Of a DNA stretch of 11,258 nucleotides, positions 1-5,693 are shown in pieces; positions within the stretch are counted from its first letter, which is position 1; the number at the start of each line of letters is the position of its first letter. Below the pieces are notes generated by a model. It was not told where the DNA came from, did no database searches, and worked only from the letters and a program-made list of their open reading frames with translations. Made by a program: the position numbers and the translations under genes. The stretch comes from CAYYBZ01 sp964470285 [NCBI: uncultured Oligoflexia bacterium] (lineage in GTDB: Bacteria; Bdellovibrionota_G; CAYYBZ01). The stretch is taken from assembly GCA_964470285.1 (NCBI GenBank), contig CAYYBZ010000035.1, positions 1 to 11,258 on the forward strand, read 5' to 3'.

Positions 1-91
1 GCGCAAGCGAGCCTGCTTCGCAGAATTTGCTTTTTGGGGGCGCAGAAAGGTAAGTTTACTTTTGGCATGGTGAATGCAATAAAAGAAATGC

Positions 92-511
92 ATGCAACAT
101 AAAGCGGATAAAAGTGCAACTAATAACCAAAAAGAATCCTTCACTTTTCAGAGATGGCCTGTGTATAAACGTAGTGTGTTTTTAGTTAAAACCCTCCTGA
201 AAATATGTCCAAAGTGTACGAAAATAGGTCTGCCCGGATTGTCGGATCAATTAAGAAGAGCAGCAGCCTCTATTCCGTTAAATATTGCGGAGGGTTACTC
301 AAGATGTACGACAAAGGATAAGCAAACCTTTTTAAGGGTCGCCCAAGGGTCAATTTACGAGATTGTTTCTATTATTGATATTTTGAGAGATTCTAATTGT
401 TTAAACAATGAAGAATATGAAAATATTTACAGGGAGTTATTGGAGATAGGTAAGATGACAAGTGCTTTGATTAATCATTTGGATAAAGTTGGGGGCAGGT
501 ATAGGAAATGA
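92..511 (+). CDS. Four-helix-bundle protein (23S rRNA intervening-sequence protein family)
   Basis: This 139-residue protein has the hallmark of the four-helix-bundle / 23S rRNA IVS-protein family: a first helix after F19QRWPVYKRS, the central LRRAAASIPLNIAEGYSR block (residues 54-71), the FLRVAQGSIYE helix (80-90) and a last helix ending in NHLDKV. Family members are small, all-helical, form pentamer-like bundles and occur both inside 23S rRNA intervening sequences and as free-standing genes; their molecular role is not settled. The ATG at 92 is used because the only nearby upstream in-frame ATG (74) runs into a stop after one codon; the ribosome binding site is weak. The first ~17 residues are extra compared with the conserved domain. 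It converges on the intron-bearing tRNA-Asn gene, sharing its bidirectional terminator. Family assignment is firm; function is unknown. Confidence 0.88.
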   Translation: MQHKADKSATNNQKESFTFQRWPVYKRSVFLVKTLLKICPKCTKIGLPGLSDQLRRAAASIPLNIAEGYSRCTTKDKQTFLRVAQGSIYEIVSIIDILRDSNCLNNEEYENIYRELLEIGKMTSALINHLDKVGGRYRK

Positions 512-520
512 TGGCTTTAC

Positions 521-552
521 ATTAATGTTAACATCGATGTTAACGTTAACAT
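521..552. repeat. AT-rich island of overlapping GTTAAC palindromes
   Basis: Two perfect palindromes overlap here: an 18-base one at 527-544 (GTTAACATCGATGTTAAC) and a 16-base one at 537-552 (ATGTTAACGTTAACAT). Three GTTAAC hexamers result. The island begins ATTAATGTTAA (521-531), and the same 11 bases occur in inverted orientation on the other side of the tRNA gene (1168-1178). Whether this is a protein-binding site, an insertion scar or the edge of a mobile cassette cannot be decided from one copy. Confidence 0.6.
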
Positions 553-584
553 AAAAAAGGCCAAGCTAAAGCTTGGCCTTTTTT
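553..584. terminator. Bidirectional rho-independent terminator
   Basis: A 9-bp GC-containing stem (GGCCAAGCT at 559-567 with AGCTTGGCC at 570-578) is preceded by six A (553-558) and followed by six T (579-584). It can therefore end transcripts from both directions: the four-helix-bundle gene on the plus strand and the tRNA-Asn gene on the minus strand, whose 3' end lies 2 bases beyond the A/T tract. Confidence 0.88.
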
Positions 585-863
585 CCCTCCCCGGGACGGG
601 CTCGAACCGCCGACCTAGTGGTTACAGTTACCCTTAAGTTACCTTAAGGACCGGACTATATCATCACCATGCCCGAATGGGTTTAGGTGTCTGGCGCTTC
701 CCAAGGACCCTGTTAAGGGTCCGAGGTACTCCCATAAAGGGATAGTCTCTGCACCTTTCTCAGTTTGTTAGCTGAGACTTGGCTCAGGATTGCCCTGCAA
801 GCTTAGCGCAGGGTTTCCCTGAATTCACCAGATTTTCACTCTCAGGTTTCCCTGAGAGGCTGC

Positions 864-1074
864 ACATTTGAGCGTGAATTTCTCGATGGCAATTTGCGCA
901 TACCAGTATGCACTTCTCCAGTTCTGATTTAACGATTTTCTTTTCGTTTCATCGTAACTCCTAGATGTTAAATCATTGTCATCGAAACAATTTCTGCTCG
1001 CCCTACGAGGTTTGTCAACCTCGAAAGGCTCGCTTGCTCACAAAATCAAATTTGCAAAATTTGATTTTGTTCGC
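864..1074 (-). other. 211-nt non-coding insertion in the intron P1 loop
   Basis: This is the stretch between the 5' splice site and the internal guide sequence, normally a short loop in tRNA introns. It has no ORF of useful size but is dense in hairpins: a 14-bp perfect AT-rich stem with a 3-base loop (1040-1070), a 7-bp stem CGAGGTT/AACCTCG (1006-1023), a 9-bp pair TGATTTAAC/GTTAAATCA, and GCATAC/GTATGC near its 3' end. It looks like one or more inserted palindromic elements folded into a stalk rather than a coding insertion. Confidence 0.75.
1040..1070. repeat. Perfect 14-bp inverted repeat with 3-base loop
   Basis: The arms ACAAAATCAAATTT (1040-1053) and AAATTTGATTTTGT (1057-1070) are exact reverse complements around GCA. 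Next to it on the minus strand is GCAAGCGAGCCT, and the same 12 bases occur at positions 3-14 of the plus strand at the window start, so this may be a member of a dispersed palindromic repeat family. With two partial copies visible this is suggestive only. Confidence 0.65.
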
Positions 1075-1120
1075 ACAGCCACCCGCTCTACCGACTGAGC
1101 TACCGGGGATTGCGTAAATA

Positions 1121-1140
1121 GCCTCGGTGTTAACCGAGGC
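1121..1140. repeat. GC-rich hairpin upstream of tRNA-Asn
   Basis: GCCTCGGT (1121-1128) and ACCGAGGC (1133-1140) form an 8-bp perfect stem around GTTA. It sits 11 bases 5' of the tRNA-Asn gene on its own strand. No T-run follows on either strand, so it is not a typical terminator; a leader structure for tRNA processing or a protein site are possibilities. Confidence 0.5.
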
Positions 1141-1152
1141 ACCAAACTAACT

Positions 1153-1178
1153 ATTAACATTAATCGATTAACATTAAT
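1153..1178. repeat. 12-base direct repeat of ATTAACATTAAT
   Basis: ATTAACATTAAT occurs at 1153-1164 and again at 1167-1178, separated by CG. On the minus strand it begins ATTAATGTTAA, matching in inverted orientation the first 11 bases of the island at 521-552. The two islands bracket the tRNA-intron unit. Confidence 0.55.
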
Positions 1179-1481
1179 AAATAAGTTTAGCTTTACGGCT
1201 ATCTATTTTAAAAGAACAATATTTCATTCCCAAAAACCGGCATATTATAGGTAAATAGCCCGTCAAGTCAAACACTTTTAAATACATTTGACCGGTAATA
1301 CCCCTTTGCATTTCGGGTGAAATCTTTCCCCGATTTTTACCGCTAACTGAGAAGTAAATATCCCAAGTCGTTAAATCCATGTTCGCCGAAATGCAGAAAT
1401 AAGCAATAAAATGGCCGCTTTATGCGCTTGAAGTTTGTCTGTTATTATGGTACGAAGCTTGCTTCTTTACACAGGAATATG
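1179..1481. other. Intergenic region with no recognisable gene
   Basis: This stretch separates the tRNA locus from the exported-protein gene. A minus-strand frame of 68 codons (1380-1174) is open here, but it has no ribosome binding site, resembles nothing I recognise and runs into the AT-rich repeat island, so I do not call it. A plus-strand frame runs from an ATG at 1422 into the next gene, but the better start is at 1482. The promoter of the downstream gene must lie here; I find no convincing -35/-10 pair. Confidence 0.5.
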
Positions 1482-2480
1482 ATGATTGATCGAAGAAAAT
1501 TTACATATTTTGCAGCGATTCTAATCTTTGTTTTTTTCTTAAGCCCGGATGCGGTAGCAGGCTCGTCTGTTTATCTTGCTTTCCCGGGAAGTTTTTCTTC
1601 ACCGGAAGATATTTCAATTTCCAAAGACGGTTCGGATAAAATACTTGTTCAGGATTCATATCTGAATAAAAGCTACTTGCTTGATTCTAAATTTGAAAGT
1701 GGAATTATAAAAACACTTAAACTTGCCGAAGAAAAGCATGCACTGATTTCTCTGAATGGATTTTATATCCCGTTTCAAATACCGGTGCTGCTTATAGAGG
1801 CGGGTAGAGTTGAGTTTGAACTCGTGGAATCTTCAACACCTATACCGATTTTAAAAGATATGGATCATTTCAAATCGGGTACTGTGAAGATAAGTGACGC
1901 AGAAACCGGGGCCTTTATCGGATACACCTGCATTGGTTGTAAGCCGGACCGGGCAAGAGAAGTAATTGATAATCTTAATTCTATTCTGGATGAACTTGAA
2001 GATGATCATGTTGTAGAAATTGATCTTTTACAGGATGAAGAAAATGTTCTTATTTGCTGCCCCAGATATGGAATGATCAGCCCGTGGGAAGTAAGGCTTG
2101 ATGACTTAGTTGAGCAGAGTATTTACGGAAAAATATCCATACTGACAATATATCTCGCATCTGAAGAAGCGGGAGTTACAGATCCTACTATTCTTAAAGT
2201 GATGCCTGTATGGATGCAAAGGGGTGATCTTGGAACCTTTATCTTTGGTTATGGAAACGAACAGGAAGAGTTTTTGAATAAAACCTACAATTCTCTTGTC
2301 AGAACGTTAAGAAAGGCAATTGAAAATGAGGTTATGGTACTGATAAATATTTATCCGTTCGAAGACCCAAGAAGAGCACAAAATACCATAGTTCTCACGG
2401 ATGAAAAAGATACCGCCGAAAGCCTATCCAGAACCGTCGGTGATGTTGACAAGATTCTTCCGTTTATAGATGATAAGTGA
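1482..2480 (+). CDS. Exported protein of unknown function with signal peptide
   Basis: I do not recognise this 332-residue protein. The N-terminus is a textbook signal peptide: a basic start (MIDRRK), a hydrophobic core (residues 7-20) and a probable signal peptidase I site after SPDAVA (about residue 26), so the mature protein is probably periplasmic or secreted. The start at 1482 (or the adjacent ATG at 1479) is preferred over ATG 1422 because AGGA at 1473-1476 is well placed for it and because it puts the signal peptide at the true N-terminus. The mature part has no further membrane segment, an acidic composition, a CxxC pair (C150, C153) in an otherwise cysteine-poor protein and a C192-C193 pair, which could form disulfides or bind a metal. 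An acidic segment (about 165-187) separates these. It stands alone between the tRNA locus and the guaB promoter. Confidence 0.72.
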   Translation: MIDRRKFTYFAAILIFVFFLSPDAVAGSSVYLAFPGSFSSPEDISISKDGSDKILVQDSYLNKSYLLDSKFESGIIKTLKLAEEKHALISLNGFYIPFQIPVLLIEAGRVEFELVESSTPIPILKDMDHFKSGTVKISDAETGAFIGYTCIGCKPDRAREVIDNLNSILDELEDDHVVEIDLLQDEENVLICCPRYGMISPWEVRLDDLVEQSIYGKISILTIYLASEEAGVTDPTILKVMPVWMQRGDLGTFIFGYGNEQEEFLNKTYNSLVRTLRKAIENEVMVLINIYPFEDPRRAQNTIVLTDEKDTAESLSRTVGDVDKILPFIDDK

Positions 2481-2541
2481 TTAAGAGTTCAAGGAAATTG
2501 CCATATCACTACGTCCCCTATGATTAAGGCCTTATAAACGC

Positions 2542-2569
2542 TTGACTTTAATGGAGAAATGAGTAATAT
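2542..2569 (+). promoter_or_regulatory. Sigma70-like promoter for guaB-guaA-dnaE
   Basis: TTGACT (2542-2547) and TAATAT (2564-2569) are close to the -35 and -10 consensus and are separated by 16 bases. Initiation near 2576 would give a leader of about 70 bases before guaB. It is the best promoter-like pair between the exported-protein gene and guaB. Confidence 0.6.
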
Positions 2570-2587
2570 CAGTAAATTTTAATTCAA

Positions 2588-2632
2588 GCGGGTTGTTTAA
2601 AAACTTAATATTCTCGGTATTTTAGCACCCGC
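2588..2632 (+). promoter_or_regulatory. Possible leader stem abutting the guaB ribosome binding site
   Basis: GCGGGT (2588-2593) can pair with ACCCGC (2627-2632), the latter ending directly before the AAGGAG ribosome binding site (2633-2638). The AT-rich interior is 33 bases long, so this is a weak structure on its own; a role in controlling guaB translation is only a suggestion. Confidence 0.3.
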
Positions 2633-2646
2633 AAGGAGTGTTTCAA

Positions 2647-4125
2647 ATGGCACCAAAAGTTGTAGAAAAGGGCCTTAGCTTTGATGATGTTCTGCTCCTT
2701 CCGGCTAAAAGCGAAGTTCTTCCCTCACAGATAAATACAAAAACAAGGCTCACAAATAGCATCTCACTTACTATCCCTCTTATAAGTGCGGCCATGGATA
2801 CGGTAACCGAATCTGAGACTGCAATCAGAATGGCTCAGGAAGGCGGAATCGGCTTTATTCATAGAAACATGACAATTGAGCAACAGGTTGCCGAAGTAAA
2901 AAAGGTTAAAAAGTATGAAGCCGGAATGATTCAGGATCCTATCACAATAGGTCCCGATGAGCCCATCGGAGTAGTTTTAGAAATTATGCACAAGCATAAA
3001 ATCTCCGGGATCCCGGTGGTTAAGCATAAACAGCTTACCGGTATAATCACTTCAAGAGATCTTAGATTTGAAAAGCGACTGGATTTAAAAGTCAAAGAGG
3101 TAATGACCAAAAAACCAAAACTGGTAACCGTGCCTGAAGGTACAAGCTTAGAGCAGGCCCAGGATATTTTGCAGCAAAATAAAATCGAAAAGCTTTTAGT
3201 AGTAGACGATTCTTTTAATCTTAAAGGTCTTATAACCATTAAAGATATTAACAAGGCAAAGCTTTATCCCTTTTCCTCAAAAGATACACGAGGCCGGCTT
3301 CTTGCAGGTGCTGCGGTCGGTGTCGGAAGCTCTCATGCCGAAAGAGCAGAAATGCTTATAGCGCAAGGTAATGCAGACGTTATCTGCGTTGATACCGCTC
3401 ACGGACACTCTAAAGGAGTTTTGGATTTTGTTAAGGACTTTAAAAAGGCTCATCCGGATTTTCCGCTGGTTGCGGGAAATGTCGGAACAGCAGATGGAGC
3501 TGAAGAACTAATCAAGGCCGGTGCAGATTGTATAAAAGTCGGAATAGGTCCCGGTTCTATTTGTACTACAAGGGTTATTTCAGGTGTCGGAGTCCCTCAG
3601 ATAACGGCGATTATGAACTGCGCCGAAGCCGCGGCTAAACATAATATTCCGATAATAGCAGACGGAGGAATTAAATTTTCAGGAGATATAGTTAAAGCCC
3701 TGGCCGCCGGAGCCGACGCCGTAATGGTGGGTTCGATGTTTGCCGGAACCGAAGAATCACCCGGTGAAATGATTATTTACCGCGGACGTTCTTACAAATC
3801 ATATCGCGGTATGGGATCAGTAAGCGCAATGAAAAAGGGTTCAGCTGACCGCTACTATCAGGATGCCTCAAGAGAAGAAGCAAAGCTTGTCCCCGAAGGA
3901 ATCGAGGGTAAAGTGGCTTACAAGGGATCGCTTTCAAGCGCAATTTATCAGCTAATCGGCGGTTTAAGATCGGGAATGGGCTATACCGGATGCAAAACGG
4001 TTAAGGAATTAAGGGAAAAGGGAAGCTTCATAAGAATAACATCTTCGGGTTTAAGAGAAAGCCATGTGCACGATGTGGTAATAACAAAGGAATCTCCAAA
4101 CTACAGAATGGACATGCTTGAATAG
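2647..4125 (+). CDS. guaB: Inosine-5'-monophosphate dehydrogenase
   Basis: IMPDH oxidises IMP to XMP with NAD+, the first committed step of guanine nucleotide synthesis in the cytosol. The 492 residues fit the bacterial enzyme. Visible in order: the N-terminal barrel start [11 protein letters not shown], a regulatory pair of CBS domains (about 92-205, with GIPVV and LLVVDD cores), then the rest of the TIM barrel with GPGSICTTR carrying the catalytic Cys306, the IMP phosphate site ([21 protein letters not shown]) and the mobile flap with the catalytic Arg402-Tyr403. The ATG at 2647 is chosen over the in-frame GTG at 2638 because AAGGAG (2633-2638) lies 8 bases before it and overlaps the GTG. 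guaA follows after 19 bases, so the two GMP-pathway enzymes are co-transcribed. No active-site residue is missing. Confidence 0.97.
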   Translation: MAPKVVEKGLSFDDVLLLPAKSEVLPSQINTKTRLTNSISLTIPLISAAMDTVTESETAIRMAQEGGIGFIHRNMTIEQQVAEVKKVKKYEAGMIQDPITIGPDEPIGVVLEIMHKHKISGIPVVKHKQLTGIITSRDLRFEKRLDLKVKEVMTKKPKLVTVPEGTSLEQAQDILQQNKIEKLLVVDDSFNLKGLITIKDINKAKLYPFSSKDTRGRLLAGAAVGVGSSHAERAEMLIAQGNADVICVDTAHGHSKGVLDFVKDFKKAHPDFPLVAGNVGTADGAEELIKAGADCIKVGIGPGSICTTRVISGVGVPQITAIMNCAEAAAKHNIPIIADGGIKFSGDIVKALAAGADAVMVGSMFAGTEESPGEMIIYRGRSYKSYRGMGSVSAMKKGSADRYYQDASREEAKLVPEGIEGKVAYKGSLSSAIYQLIGGLRSGMGYTGCKTVKELREKGSFIRITSSGLRESHVHDVVITKESPNYRMDMLE

Positions 4126-4144
4126 CTTTATGGAGCATTTTTAA

Positions 4145-5686
4145 ATGATCATAATTGTAGATTACGGTTCTCAGTACACACAGCTTATAGCGAGAAGAAT
4201 AAGAGAGGAGGGTGTTTACTGCGAAATACTTTCATGCCTGGATAAATTACCCGAAAAAACCAAATTCGATGTTAAAGGGTATGTCCTGTCAGGCGGACCC
4301 TCAAGTGTGTATCAGGACGACTCCCCGAAACTTACGGAAGGCCTTCCGGAAAGCTCAAAACCTATTCTTGGAATATGCTACGGAGCGCAGCTTCTTTCAT
4401 ATTCTCTGGGCGGCGGAGTTCATTTTTCAAAGAAAAGAGAGTACGGATTTACACAAATAGATATAAACAATTACTCGGATCTTTTTAAAGGATTTGAATC
4501 GAGAACAAAAAACGGAAAATTAACGGTTTGGATGAGTCACGGAGACAAAATAACCGCACTTCCCAAAGATTTTGATAATATTGCAACTACAGAAAACAGC
4601 CCGCATGCAGCCATTCATAATCCGGATAAAAAGATATTCGGTCTTCAGTTTCACCCGGAAGTTACACATACTGATTACGGCAGAGAAATAATAAGGAATT
4701 TTCTTTTTGAAATATGCCAGTGTGAGAAAAACTGGGATATCGGATCTCTGGTTAAAAAAACCATAGAGGATCTAAAAATAAAAATAGGAAACGACAACGT
4801 TGTTTTGGGAATTTCAGGCGGAGTAGATTCAACGGTTGCGGCCTCGCTTTTAAGTAAGGCGGCAGCCGATAAAATTTACGGAATCTTTGTGGATAACGGC
4901 TTGCTTAGGAAAAATGAGTTTCAGGATGTTACAAAGGTACTTAAGGGGTTTCTAAAAATAAACGTAATTCCGGTTGATGCATCTAACAGATTTTTGAGTG
5001 AACTTAAAGGGATCACCGATCCTGAGCAAAAAAGAAAAATTATCGGACGCGTATTTATTGAAGTATTTGAAGAGGAAGCAAAGAAAATCGAAGGTGTAAA
5101 ATATCTGGCGCAGGGAACGCTGTATCCTGACCTGATCGAATCAGTATCATTTAAGGGGCCTTCGGCTACAATTAAAAGTCATCATAATGTAGGCGGCCTT
5201 CCGGAGAAAATGAATTTAGAGTTGATTGAGCCGTTAAAAGAGCTTTTTAAGGATGAAGTCAGAAAAGTCGGAAAAGAGCTAAACATTCCCGATGAATTTC
5301 TCTCAAGGCATCCCTTCCCCGGGCCCGGACTCGCAGTAAGAATTTTAGGTGAAATAACAGAAGAATCCCTTAGGGTTTTGCGTGATGCAGATGAAATAAC
5401 AATAGAAGAGATTTATAAAGCCGGTCTTTATGATAATATCTGGCAGTTATTTACGGTTCTACTTCCGGTCAAGTCGGTAGGTGTTATGGGAGACGAAAGA
5501 ACATATGAAAGGGCGGCTGTTATAAGAGCGGTCGATTCACATGACGGAATGACCGCCGACTGGTCAAAGATTCCATATGATGTTTTGGAAAAAATTTCAA
5601 ACAGAATTATTAACGAAGTGCGGGGAATAAACAGAGTTGCTTACGATATTTCCTCAAAGCCCCCGTCAACCATAGAATGGGAATAG
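4145..5686 (+). CDS. guaA: GMP synthase (glutamine-hydrolysing)
   Basis: The enzyme converts XMP to GMP using ATP and ammonia released from glutamine, completing the pathway begun by guaB. The 513-residue chain has the standard three parts: a class I glutamine amidotransferase domain with nucleophile Cys78 in GICYGAQ and the His170/Glu172 pair in FHPEVTHT; an ATP-pyrophosphatase domain with the P-loop SGGVDS at 224-229; and the C-terminal dimerisation domain with RHPFPGPGLAVRI, DERTYE and the conserved ending KPPSTIEWE. All catalytic residues are present. GGAG at 4132-4135 lies 9 bases before the ATG. dnaE starts one base after the stop, which suggests translational coupling. Confidence 0.97.
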   Translation: MIIIVDYGSQYTQLIARRIREEGVYCEILSCLDKLPEKTKFDVKGYVLSGGPSSVYQDDSPKLTEGLPESSKPILGICYGAQLLSYSLGGGVHFSKKREYGFTQIDINNYSDLFKGFESRTKNGKLTVWMSHGDKITALPKDFDNIATTENSPHAAIHNPDKKIFGLQFHPEVTHTDYGREIIRNFLFEICQCEKNWDIGSLVKKTIEDLKIKIGNDNVVLGISGGVDSTVAASLLSKAAADKIYGIFVDNGLLRKNEFQDVTKVLKGFLKINVIPVDASNRFLSELKGITDPEQKRKIIGRVFIEVFEEEAKKIEGVKYLAQGTLYPDLIESVSFKGPSATIKSHHNVGGLPEKMNLELIEPLKELFKDEVRKVGKELNIPDEFLSRHPFPGPGLAVRILGEITEESLRVLRDADEITIEEIYKAGLYDNIWQLFTVLLPVKSVGVMGDERTYERAAVIRAVDSHDGMTADWSKIPYDVLEKISNRIINEVRGINRVAYDISSKPPSTIEWE

Positions 5687-5693
5687 AATGGGA
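5672..5693 (+). repeat. 11-base tandem duplication across the guaA stop / dnaE start
   Basis: ATAGAATGGGA occurs twice head to tail (5672-5682 and 5683-5693). The first copy encodes the conserved IEWE end of guaA and contributes GGGA (5679-5682), which is positioned as a weak ribosome binding site; the second copy holds the guaA stop and the dnaE ATG. Confidence 0.7.

Larger units (their letters stand above)
625..1074 (-). other. Group I intron (IC3 / tRNA-Leu-intron type) with long P1 insertion
   Basis: Group I rules hold at both ends: the 5' exon ends in U (1075) and the intron ends in G (625). The exon bases GGCTGT (1080-1075) pair fully with an internal guide GCAGCC (863-858), leaving the diagnostic U-G at the splice site. 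Core elements on the minus strand: P2 is a perfect 8-bp stem with GAAA loop (858-839); P5 is CCCTGC/GCAGGG (813-808, 798-793); the P4/P6 region carries GGGCAATCCTGAGCCAA (795-779), identical to a conserved stretch of plastid trnL introns; P6a is TCTCAG/CTGAGA; GGTGCAGAGACTA (755-743) and GATATAGTCC (662-653) form P7 (GACTA/TAGTC); P9 is CCTTAAG/CTTAAGG with GTAA loop (649-632). The GNRA loops suit the usual L2 and L9 tertiary contacts. From guide to 3' end the core is 239 nt, a normal size; the extra length is in the P1 loop. No endonuclease ORF is present. Self-splicing is inferred. Confidence 0.93.
587..1109 (-). tRNA. tRNA-Asn(GUU) interrupted in the anticodon by a group I intron
   Basis: Read on the minus strand, the 5' exon (1109-1075) gives acceptor TCCCCGG, D-arm GCTC/GAGC with loop AGTCGGTA, anticodon 5' stem GGTGG and loop bases CTGT. 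The 3' exon (624-587) supplies TAA, stem CCACT, variable AGGTC, T-arm GGCGG/CCGTC with loop TTCGAGC, acceptor CCGGGGA and discriminator G. Joined, the loop reads CTGTTAA, anticodon GTT, and all four stems close with only G-T wobbles. Discriminator G and the D-loop and anticodon loop match bacterial tRNA-Asn. CCA is not encoded. The 450-nt interruption lies between tRNA positions 35 and 36, inside the anticodon, so no functional tRNA can form without splicing. I see no second tRNA-Asn in the window. The gene ends at the bidirectional terminator; no clear promoter is visible. Confidence 0.94.

Noticed and set aside
864-1074. Homing endonuclease gene within the intron
   Set aside because: No frame of meaningful length and no LAGLIDADG, HNH or GIY-YIG motif is present; the insertion is only hairpins.
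1121-1140. Terminator upstream of the tRNA
   Set aside because: The 8-bp hairpin is not followed by a T-run on either strand.
1174-1380. 68-codon minus-strand frame between the tRNA and the exported-protein gene
   Set aside because: It has no ribosome binding site, no recognisable motif, and its end runs into the AT-rich repeat island; chance frames of this size are expected.
1422-1481. N-terminal extension of the exported protein from ATG 1422
   Set aside because: It has no ribosome site and would bury the signal peptide behind 20 extra residues; AGGA before 1482 fits better.
2638-2646. GTG start of guaB
   Set aside because: The GTG overlaps the AAGGAG ribosome site, which is spaced correctly for the ATG at 2647.
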